From the NCBI GenBank assembly GCA_964389095.1, contig CAYMEB010000197.1, forward strand, positions 1 through 8,957: a stretch of 8,957 bases of DNA, read 5' to 3'. The DNA comes from JABFRJ01 sp964389095. GTDB taxonomy: Bacteria > Pseudomonadota > Alphaproteobacteria > Rhizobiales > Hyphomicrobiaceae. The position numbers and the translations under genes were made by a program. A model generated the notes under the pieces. That model saw nothing but the letters and a program-made list of their open reading frames with translations. It searched no databases and had not been told where the DNA came from. Below, piece after piece: positions 1-6,092 of this stretch. The number at the start of each line of letters is the position of its first letter. Positions within the stretch are counted from its first letter, which is position 1.

Positions 1-1371
1 GCAGATGGCATGGGTGGGCATCACGGTGGTGAGGTCGCTTCGCGCACAATTGTTGATGTCTTCGTCAGTGCGTTTTTCACAGAGTATCTGTCCCTAAAGA
101 TCCCCTACCGGCTATTTGGGTCTTTAGAGCGCGCAAATAAGGAACTCGAGGCGATCGGGAAAAAAAATACGGAACTTGAGGGGATGGGAAGTACCCTCGT
201 TGCCGCCACGTTCTCCTCGTCGGGTTTATCCTGGATCAGCGTTGGCGATTCGCTGTTACTCCGAGTACGGGGTGGCAACGTTCAGCGGCTGAATGACGAT
301 CATTCGATGGCGCCGTTGTTAGACAACGCGGTCCAGCAAGGTACGTTGACGCCGGAGCAGGCAGCGGGACACAAAGATCGAAACGCCTTACGGTCGGCAG
401 TCTCCGGCGCCACAATTGAGCTCATTGATATATTGGATAGACCAGAGCCGTTGCGTCGCGGGGATGTGATCTTACTGGCTTCGGATGGCGTACTGACGCT
501 GGCCCACCAGGAGATCGCGCTGCTCGTCAACGAGCAAAAATCTGCAGGTGCGCGCGCGATAGTCAGTAAGTTACTTGAGGCCGTCGCTGGAAAGAATAAG
601 CGACGCCAAGACAACACAACGATTGCTGCAATCATCATTGAGCGCTCGTCAGGCCGCGACTCCCGACTTCACGCGACTTCATTGCGCTTATGGGGGACGG
701 GCATCGCAGCCGCCGCCGGTTTCGCATTGCTCGGGTTCGTACTTGGTGCGGGAGGGATGCCAGTCAAATCGATTACAGCCTTCTTCTCGTCGGTAGCGGG
801 TGAGGTAAAAACCATCGATCTACCGGGCAAAGCGGCCGCTCGAGGCGACCCAGCGGAGCCTCAGCCCGTCGACATTACAGAACCTGCTGTCACAGTTGGA
901 GATATTTCGGCTGAGGTGTCGAGTGCGAAGCCGTCGAACCCAAATATCGTTGATAGGACACCAAAAGCTGTCGACAATAAAAAACCTTCCCGACCAAGAC
1001 CCGCAACGGCCGCGAACGACAAACCGAATTCGGTAAATGGCGACTTTTCGGAGCCCCGTGTTGAGTCGACAACCGAGCGGAACTCGAGCGACGGTACTGC
1101 CGCTGGGGCGGACCCGAAGCCGGGGGGGGCATCACCCGAGGTAACCGAGGTAACCGAGGTAAAAAAGGATAGCTCGCAACCGGTGATCGCTAACGAAGAA
1201 GAAAAACCAACGGAACCCAAGGCAGAGGAACGCAAACCAGAGGGGAACCTAATACCCCCGCAGATTCCGAGTGCATCAGTCCCTAAGGTCAGCGTCTCCA
1301 CATCTCGACCGACCTCGGTAACCACTCCAAAAGCGCAAGCCGATGAAAAAGTTCCCCCGAAAAAAGATTAG
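1..1371 (+). CDS. Membrane-anchored PP2C-family Ser/Thr protein phosphatase (5' partial)
   Basis: Predicted metal-dependent phosphatase that removes phosphate from Ser/Thr. The frame is open from base 1, so the start and the first PP2C motif lie outside the window; the ATG at 10 is internal to the DGMGGH motif. Counting from base 1, PP2C motifs appear in order: DGMGGH (residues 2-7), GSTLVA (63-68), WISVGDS (78-84), LASDGV (159-164) and QDNTT (203-207). The metal-binding aspartates D2, D161 and D204 are all present. A basic stretch is followed by one hydrophobic segment (about 230-250), then about 200 residues rich in Pro, Glu, Lys, Ser and Thr with no visible fold. This suggests a cytoplasmic catalytic domain and a periplasmic disordered tail. 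It overlaps the next gene by 29 bases and is the natural antagonist of the kinase two genes further on. Family call is firm; topology is inferred. Confidence 0.93.
   Translation, partial: ADGMGGHHGGEVASRTIVDVFVSAFFTEYLSLKIPYRLFGSLERANKELEAIGKKNTELEGMGSTLVAATFSSSGLSWISVGDSLLLRVRGGNVQRLNDDHSMAPLLDNAVQQGTLTPEQAAGHKDRNALRSAVSGATIELIDILDRPEPLRRGDVILLASDGVLTLAHQEIALLVNEQKSAGARAIVSKLLEAVAGKNKRRQDNTTIAAIIIERSSGRDSRLHATSLRLWGTGIAAAAGFALLGFVLGAGGMPVKSITAFFSSVAGEVKTIDLPGKAAARGDPAEPQPVDITEPAVTVGDISAEVSSAKPSNPNIVDRTPKAVDNKKPSRPRPATAANDKPNSVNGDFSEPRVESTTERNSSDGTAAGADPKPGGASPEVTEVTEVKKDSSQPVIANEEEKPTEPKAEERKPEGNLIPPQIPSASVPKVSVSTSRPTSVTTPKAQADEKVPPKKD
1138..1164 (+). repeat. Short in-frame tandem repeat in the phosphatase tail
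   Basis: Two perfect copies of the nonamer GAGGTAACC (1138-1146, 1147-1155) are followed by a diverged third copy, GAGGTAAAA (1156-1164). They encode EVT-EVT-EVK in the low-complexity tail. A G8 run lies just upstream at 1122-1129. Both are typical sites of slipped-strand length change, but the 9-base unit keeps frame. Confidence 0.8.
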
Positions 1372-2629
1372 CACTGCTTTATGCGGCACGGTGCTGGCGT
1401 GTCTTACGGCGTTTATTCCATTGCTTTTGGCGGCATCGGTGATCGATCAGGCGGAGCGAAGTGTAGTTCGAGTACTCAACCTTGATCAAAAATCGGACGG
1501 TCTCTACTTCAAAGGCTTTGGATCTGGGGTGGTAGTCGACAATAAAGGCTCTGTCCTCACCAACGCTCACGTTTTACGCGGCCACGATAAAATTTATGTT
1601 CAGTGGAAGACCTTAGCCGGAGTAGTTCAAAGCGAAGAAGCGGAGGTGCTAAAGCAAGATACGCAAAAGGATTTAGCGTTGCTTCGCGTGTCTGGGCTAG
1701 CGACTCGTCCCATGTCTATAGCGACTCAACTGCCGGCGAAAGGGGCTGTCGTGTATGCAATAGGATTTCCCGGTGTGGCAGACACTGGCGCCACCGCAGA
1801 CGATGTTAATGACGGCTTTGTAGAGGCTACGATTACGCAGGGTGTTGTTGGCAGAGTTTTGACACGGGAAATATCGAAGGATCGCAAGTGGTCAATGGTG
1901 CAGCACAGTGCAGTGATTAGCGGCGGAAGCAGCGGCGGTGCTTTAGTCGATACGTGCGGGAATCTTGTGGGGATTAACACCAGTGGCGCCCTAGCCGAAA
2001 CAAAAAAAGGCGATCAAGTCGAAGCAAGTGGATTTAGCTTTGCGATTCAGTCTCCTCAAGCGTTTCAATTCGCAGCAGATAACGGAGCGGATCCAAGTGA
2101 AGCGCGGACGCCGTGTAAATCTGCCAGTGATCAGGCACCGGACACGCGGGAAGACGTAGAAAGAGACTGGCCACTTTCCCCGGCAAACTTGGCTTTTCTC
2201 ATAGGGGCTATCGCGATTTTGGGCGTAGCAATCGTCGTGGCTCTTCGAGGTAGGGATCGAGCTGCCTTGCCCGTTCAGGCAACAAAGTCAAAAGTTCGAA
2301 TGCAGTGGGAAATCGAAGGTCGTACATGTACTAATGAGTCTGTGCGATTTCTCGTGATTGCAGATCGGCATACTAAAAAAAGACCGTTGATTATTGGCCG
2401 TGATGCTTCGTGTGGAGCTGTCATCCCGGATGTGACGGTATCCCGGACCCACGCCCAAATGTTTGTCGATCGCGGGGAGCTTTGGTGTGCAGACCTTGGG
2501 TCTAGCAACGGCACTAAAGTAAATGGGCAGCCCTGTGGGGCGACGACTCGCGTTCCTCCGTCTGGAGTCCTGACTCTGGGGAAGGTTTCCCTGAGTGTGA
2601 AAGCTAGTGCTGTCGGGAGTACGACATGA
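1343..2629 (+). CDS. HtrA/trypsin-like serine protease with membrane segment and C-terminal FHA domain
   Basis: A 428-residue protein. Residues 1-31 are a basic then hydrophobic export signal or anchor. Residues about 35-245 are a trypsin-like (S1C/HtrA type) domain with the full triad: His76 in TNAHV, Asp110 in DLALLRV and Ser197 in GGSSGGAL. There is no PDZ domain, unlike DegP/DegS. A hydrophobic segment at about 282-301 leads to an FHA domain (about 345-420) with GR at 352-353, SRTH at 367-370, SSNGT at 387-391 and NG at 394-395, the residues that bind phosphothreonine. The layout predicts a periplasmic protease joined through the membrane to a cytoplasmic phosphopeptide reader. The ATG at 1343 is chosen because it begins the signal peptide; it lies inside the phosphatase gene with no strong ribosome site, so coupling is likely. 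The 3' end overlaps the next start as ATGA. Cleavage target unknown. Confidence 0.92.
   Translation: MKKFPRKKISTALCGTVLACLTAFIPLLLAASVIDQAERSVVRVLNLDQKSDGLYFKGFGSGVVVDNKGSVLTNAHVLRGHDKIYVQWKTLAGVVQSEEAEVLKQDTQKDLALLRVSGLATRPMSIATQLPAKGAVVYAIGFPGVADTGATADDVNDGFVEATITQGVVGRVLTREISKDRKWSMVQHSAVISGGSSGGALVDTCGNLVGINTSGALAETKKGDQVEASGFSFAIQSPQAFQFAADNGADPSEARTPCKSASDQAPDTREDVERDWPLSPANLAFLIGAIAILGVAIVVALRGRDRAALPVQATKSKVRMQWEIEGRTCTNESVRFLVIADRHTKKRPLIIGRDASCGAVIPDVTVSRTHAQMFVDRGELWCADLGSSNGTKVNGQPCGATTRVPPSGVLTLGKVSLSVKASAVGSTT
2615..2619 (+). promoter_or_regulatory. Ribosome binding site of the DUF805-FHA gene
   Basis: GGGAG sits 6 bases before the ATG at 2626, inside the 3' end of the protease gene, and supports that start. 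Confidence 0.7.
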
Positions 2630-3480
2630 CGTTCGGCGATGCAGTTAAGTCAGGTTTCAAAAAATACTTTGACTTTAGCGGTCGTGCATCGCGGTCGGAA
2701 TTTTGGTATTGGACCCTTTTCACCGTAATTTTAATTTTATTTGGTTTCATGCTCGATATTGCATTTGGATGGGGTAATAAGCCGCTCGAAGGTTCTGGGC
2801 CGCTCGTAACACTCGCGTACGTAGGCACAATTATTCCGACGTATGCCGCGATGGTTCGCCGATTACACGATACGAACAGAAGTGCGTGGTGGATCGGTGG
2901 CGCCGCTCTTGGGTGGGTCCTTTTAGTCGGTATGCTGTTGTTGATTGCTCAAAGTGGTGGTAGAGAAACCGAATCCCTCAGCGTATTCACTGGAATCGCG
3001 GCTCTGATTTTGATTGGCGTTTCCACCACAACCACTGTTTTTTTGTGCTTTCGTGGAACCCGGGGGTCCAACCGATTTGGTCTGCTCGAATCCGACAGTG
3101 GCAGGGATCGGGAAAGGTTCGGCCAGACGTCTGCGTACGGAGCGATCGACAGTGACTTAGAGGCGAATCACTGGGTTCTGTCGGGATTTGATTCGGTCGG
3201 AAATATCGTGCGCCTAGAATTTGATGTGATGCATGGCCGTAACCGGAGTTTTGTGATTGGGCGGAACCGAGATGTCTGTGATTTGGTGATTATCGATCAA
3301 GGCGTCTCGCGTCGACATGTTGAGATTTCTGTGACCGCGGCGGGAGTTTTTATTCGTGATCTGGAGTCATCGAACGGTACGTTCTTGAATGGGCAAAAAC
3401 TCGGGTCAGAGCCGCTTCGATTTCCAGCGAATGGGACTCTTACTATAGGGCCGATCGAACTGAGTATCTTTGGGTCATAA
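2626..3480 (+). CDS. DUF805 membrane protein with C-terminal FHA domain
   Basis: A 284-residue protein. Residues 1-145 match the DUF805 pattern: an amphipathic start ending in FSGRASRSEFWYW (17-29), several hydrophobic segments (about 28-46, 60-77, 88-108, 119-141) and the family signature RRLHDTNRSAWW (78-89) between them. Residues about 190-284 form an FHA domain with IGR (211-213), SRRH (228-231), SSNGT (248-252) and NG (255-256), so all usual phosphothreonine-contact residues are kept. This FHA domain resembles that of the preceding protease. DUF805 has no known biochemical role; here it probably anchors an FHA reader at the inner membrane. The start is fixed by the ATGA overlap at 2626-2629 plus a good ribosome site. 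It ends 2 bases before the kinase start, so the FHA partner and the kinase are co-expressed. Confidence 0.92.
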   Translation: MTFGDAVKSGFKKYFDFSGRASRSEFWYWTLFTVILILFGFMLDIAFGWGNKPLEGSGPLVTLAYVGTIIPTYAAMVRRLHDTNRSAWWIGGAALGWVLLVGMLLLIAQSGGRETESLSVFTGIAALILIGVSTTTTVFLCFRGTRGSNRFGLLESDSGRDRERFGQTSAYGAIDSDLEANHWVLSGFDSVGNIVRLEFDVMHGRNRSFVIGRNRDVCDLVIIDQGVSRRHVEISVTAAGVFIRDLESSNGTFLNGQKLGSEPLRFPANGTLTIGPIELSIFGS

Positions 3481-3482
3481 CT

Positions 3483-5177
3483 ATGCCGCGAGAACTGCGT
3501 GTCGGGACTAGGATCGGTGACTACGAGATCAAGCGAGTACTTGGTCAGGGAGGCTTTGGGATTACCTACCTCGCCCACGATGAGAATCTCGCCCGAGATG
3601 TCGCCATCAAGGAGTATTTCCCGCGGGAGTTTGCTCATCGAGAGGCGGGGTGCACAGTTGTACCGAGTCAGGATGAGCAGGAGCGCGCAGACTTCGATTG
3701 GGGGATGCGACATTTCGTCGAAGAAGCACGCAGTCTCACAAGATTTAGACATAAAAATATCGTTGGTGCTATCGGTTTCATTCGAAATAATGGGACGGCC
3801 TATCTTGTAATGGAGTACTGCGATGGCGAGTCGTTAGAGGCCCTAGCCAAGCGAGTGGGGCCTTTGCCCGCGCACGTTTTGATACCGATTGTAAACCAGT
3901 TGCTTGATGGTCTTGATGAGGTTCATCGAGTTCGGCTCCTTCAGCTCGATGTCAAACCTTCAAATATTTTTATTAAACAAGATGGAACAGTGGTCTTGTT
4001 GGACTTCGGGTCTGTGCGGCAAGCGATATCGAGTCACACAAAAAGCGTTATGGTGGGCTCGCCCGGTTACGCCGCACCCGAACAAGGAAGCGATGATGTC
4101 GATGCCCGCGCACGCGGTCCATGGACCGATATTTACGGGCTTGGAGCTACGCTGTATCGACTAATGTCTGGGAGCCGGCCACAGGAAGCAATGGCTCGCT
4201 TGATTCAAGATAAGTTGGTGGGGCTCTCCGTAAATTCAGAGCTAGGATACAGCGCGGGGTTAGTAGAGGCCGTTAATTCCGCTTTGCGTTTAAAAGCGCC
4301 TGAACGCCCCCAGTCGATCGCAGATTTTCGTAGATATTTGGCGCGACCGGCGCCTGTTGAGCCGTCGACGAAGCCTTCTACGCCGGAGCCAACCGGAAAG
4401 AGTCCTGCGTTACACGATGAGTTTAGTTTCGGAAAGCTCGTCGCCGTCGTGGTGATTGCCAGCGTACCGTTAGGTCTTTGGCTGATTAACTCGTCGACGC
4501 CCAATAGTGATGAAGCGCCTTCCGATCCCGCTCCTACGGAGATCCCAAATCCAGACAGTCCGGGCCCAACTCAGGTTCAGGGCCCAAGCGAATGCCCGAC
4601 GGACCGAGGAGAAGTTTGGAGTAACTGTATCGGGTCATACACCTATGACAATCCAGTAGAAAGCCCGAACGGGAAGATAAAGCGGTACGAAGGCCTTTGG
4701 AACAATAACGCTCCCGCCACGAGGGGAAAAATTACGTTTGCAGACGGGCGAGTCTATGAGGGAGATCACGACAATTTAAATTTGGATGGCCAAGGTGAGC
4801 TGACGACGCCCGATGGAACAAAGTACATCGGCAATTTCAAGAAGAACGCTCAAACAGGGCAGGGCACTAAGACTTGGCGAGACGGTAAGGTCGCGGGGGG
4901 GCAATTTGTCGGTGGAGCACTGCGAAGGGGTTCGCTTCGAGAGTCCGACGGTACGACCTACATCGGTAGGTTTTTAAATAACAAGCTTAATGGCTCTGGA
5001 GCCAAAGTCACCCGAAGTAATGGTTACGAGTTGAGGTACGTGGGGGACTGGAAAGACGGTGACATGAAGGTGGGAATTCTTTATGCAGATTGCGTCGTAA
5101 CCCAGCGAGGTATTTTTGAGAACGGGGTATTCCTCAGCTCAATGGAGTTAAAAGAATCCGATTACCCGTGTAAGTAG
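3483..5177 (+). CDS. Transmembrane Ser/Thr protein kinase with C-terminal MORN repeats
   Basis: A 564-residue Hanks-type kinase. The kinase domain (about 12-287) has the glycine loop GQGGFG (21-26), VAIK with Lys43, helix-C Glu81, catalytic Asp156, Lys158 and Asn161, DFG (174-176) and APE (198-200). The usual HRD is QLD (154-156), so the His and Arg are missing although the catalytic Asp is kept. A Pro-rich linker, a hydrophobic segment (about 318-336) and an acidic Pro-rich stretch follow. Residues about 400-530 then carry MORN-like repeats (YEGLW, YEGDHD, YIGNF, YIGRF, YVGDW). Cysteines at 371, 382, 537 and 563 could form disulfides. Predicted topology: cytoplasmic kinase, periplasmic MORN sensor or binding domain. 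The likely targets are proteins read by the two upstream FHA domains, with the PP2C as antagonist. The start is 2 bases after the previous stop and leads directly into the kinase fold. Confidence 0.93.
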   Translation: MPRELRVGTRIGDYEIKRVLGQGGFGITYLAHDENLARDVAIKEYFPREFAHREAGCTVVPSQDEQERADFDWGMRHFVEEARSLTRFRHKNIVGAIGFIRNNGTAYLVMEYCDGESLEALAKRVGPLPAHVLIPIVNQLLDGLDEVHRVRLLQLDVKPSNIFIKQDGTVVLLDFGSVRQAISSHTKSVMVGSPGYAAPEQGSDDVDARARGPWTDIYGLGATLYRLMSGSRPQEAMARLIQDKLVGLSVNSELGYSAGLVEAVNSALRLKAPERPQSIADFRRYLARPAPVEPSTKPSTPEPTGKSPALHDEFSFGKLVAVVVIASVPLGLWLINSSTPNSDEAPSDPAPTEIPNPDSPGPTQVQGPSECPTDRGEVWSNCIGSYTYDNPVESPNGKIKRYEGLWNNNAPATRGKITFADGRVYEGDHDNLNLDGQGELTTPDGTKYIGNFKKNAQTGQGTKTWRDGKVAGGQFVGGALRRGSLRESDGTTYIGRFLNNKLNGSGAKVTRSNGYELRYVGDWKDGDMKVGILYADCVVTQRGIFENGVFLSSMELKESDYPCK

Positions 5178-5205
5178 CGCTTTGAGTAAGGGAGAAGTAG
5201 TTGTT

Positions 5206-5298
5206 GTGATTGCAGAAATGGCCACTGCTATTCAACAGGGCATTTTGGAAAGTGGCGCAAAACCCTTTGACATATCAAATCGGAATTGGAGCGTTTAA
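5206..5298 (+). CDS. Possible 30-residue small ORF between kinase and MORN genes
   Basis: A GTG-started frame of 30 residues ending in TAA, with GGGAG at 5190-5194 about 11 bases upstream. An in-frame ATG at 5218 is the alternative start. The peptide has no signal sequence and I do not recognise it. The 188-base gap between the flanking genes otherwise has no explanation, so this could be a leader peptide, a small protein, a gene remnant or chance. Coding evidence is weak. Confidence 0.2.
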   Translation: MIAEMATAIQQGILESGAKPFDISNRNWSV

Positions 5299-5365
5299 AA
5301 GTGGGCCGCCACCAGAAAAACAACCAGTTCCGGCAGGTATTTTTCGTGATCTAGAGCGTTTGGCC

Positions 5366-5998
5366 ATGCGGTCAATATCTAAGATGTTTTTAACTTTGTC
5401 GTTGCTGACGATCAGCGGGGTGTCGTGTGCGGCGGTGCCGCGATCCGGGGTAGGTACCTACACCTGGCCGGATGGGAGCTCTTATTCTGGGGAGTGGCGG
5501 AATAGTCAACCGTTTGGCCAAGGAGTCTTTATTGGGGCGAGTGGTCAGCGGTACGAGGGTTCGTGGGCCTACGGGTTGCCGGACGGTAAGGGCACTTACA
5601 CCTGGCCTGACGGGCGGCAATACATGGGTAGTTTTCAGCGTGACAGGTTTCATGGACGAGGTGTTCAGATCTGGCCTTCAGGCGAGCGTTATGAGGGGAC
5701 GTACGAGCGGGGCGAGATCACGGGATTGGGTATTTATAGCTGGCCCAATGGGGATCGGTATGAAGGTCAATTCATAATGGGCCTCCGATCCGGTCAAGGA
5801 ACCTTTACCTGGGCTGACGGCGGATCGTACACCGGGCGCTGGAAGGACGACCAGCGTGATGGTGCTGGCGTGGAGTACTCGCGAGATGGCGAGATTGTTA
5901 GATCTGGACAGTGGTCAAAAGACAAATTTGTTTCAGTCGGGAGTCCCGCGTCAGCTGGACCGACTCGCGATGTATTCAAATTGAACCAGTCAGATTGA
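5366..5998 (+). CDS. Exported MORN-repeat protein, ending at an in-frame TGA
   Basis: A 210-residue protein from the ATG at 5366. Residues 1-23 look like a signal peptide (MRSISK then a hydrophobic core ending GVSCAA); Cys21 lacks a proper lipobox, so a lipoprotein is possible but not favoured. Residues about 28-190 are six to seven MORN repeats of 23 residues, each starting Y-x-G-x-[WFY] and containing a G-x-G and often WP-[DSN]-G. The motif TYTWPDG occurs twice (31-37, 77-83). MORN arrays form elongated beta-hairpin stacks that bind lipids or proteins; the ligand here is unknown. The kinase tail carries the same repeat class, so the two may act together in the periplasm. A longer TTG start at 5210 exists but would bury the signal peptide. 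The frame continues after the TGA into a conserved tail (5999-6082), so this form may be truncated. Confidence 0.85.
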   Translation: MRSISKMFLTLSLLTISGVSCAAVPRSGVGTYTWPDGSSYSGEWRNSQPFGQGVFIGASGQRYEGSWAYGLPDGKGTYTWPDGRQYMGSFQRDRFHGRGVQIWPSGERYEGTYERGEITGLGIYSWPNGDRYEGQFIMGLRSGQGTFTWADGGSYTGRWKDDQRDGAGVEYSRDGEIVRSGQWSKDKFVSVGSPASAGPTRDVFKLNQSD

Positions 5999-6082
5999 AT
6001 TCCCTCCGGTGTTTCTAATTGCCTTGGTAAAGGTTTGAAGCCAGGTACTAAAGAGTTTTCTGCCTGTATCGCTGGCTCGTAG
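5999..6082 (+). pseudogene. In-frame C-terminal tail of the MORN gene, cut off by TGA (disrupted or readthrough extension)
   Basis: After the TGA at 5996-5998 the same frame stays open for 27 codons to TAG at 6080-6082. It encodes CLGKGLKPGTKEFSAC near its end, followed by IAGS. The Sel1 protein just downstream ends with CLSRGLKPGTQRFSDC followed by IAGN: the same C-x14-C spacing, the same LKPGT, a shared F and CIAG. The two DNA segments differ at many third codon positions (for example AAG CCA GGT ACT against AAA CCG GGG ACG), so the likeness is held at protein level and is not a recent copy. The TAG also runs into the AGGG ribosome site of the next gene, as a true gene end in an operon often does. 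The most likely reading is that the MORN protein once ended here, or still does by readthrough. Confidence 0.75.
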
Positions 6083-6089
6083 GGCGAGG
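6081..6089 (+). promoter_or_regulatory. Ribosome binding site of the Sel1-repeat gene
   Basis: AGGGCGAGG lies 3-8 bases before the ATG at 6093 and shares two bases with the TAG that closes the MORN tail frame. This supports the start and hints at coupling to a ribosome that reached that TAG. Confidence 0.65.
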
Positions 6090-6092
6090 TTT

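Noticed and set aside
300..1325. Minus-strand open frames opposite the phosphatase gene
   Set aside because: They lie antisense to clear PP2C motifs and the low-complexity tail and encode no recognisable domain; they are shadows of the + strand coding pattern.
5267..5299. Perfect TTGACA as a -35 box for the MORN gene
   Set aside because: No acceptable -10 hexamer occurs 15-19 bases downstream; the nearest AT-rich candidate, TTTAAA, is 21 bases away.
5210..5365. TTG-started N-terminal extension of the MORN protein
   Set aside because: It adds 52 residues with no visible domain before an otherwise normal signal peptide, uses a rare start, and its nearest ribosome site is about 15 bases away. 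The ATG at 5366 is preferred.
5996..6060. Selenocysteine insertion at the TGA
   Set aside because: There is no convincing hairpin right after the TGA, and the position is not in a redox-type motif. Nonsense mutation or simple readthrough fits better.
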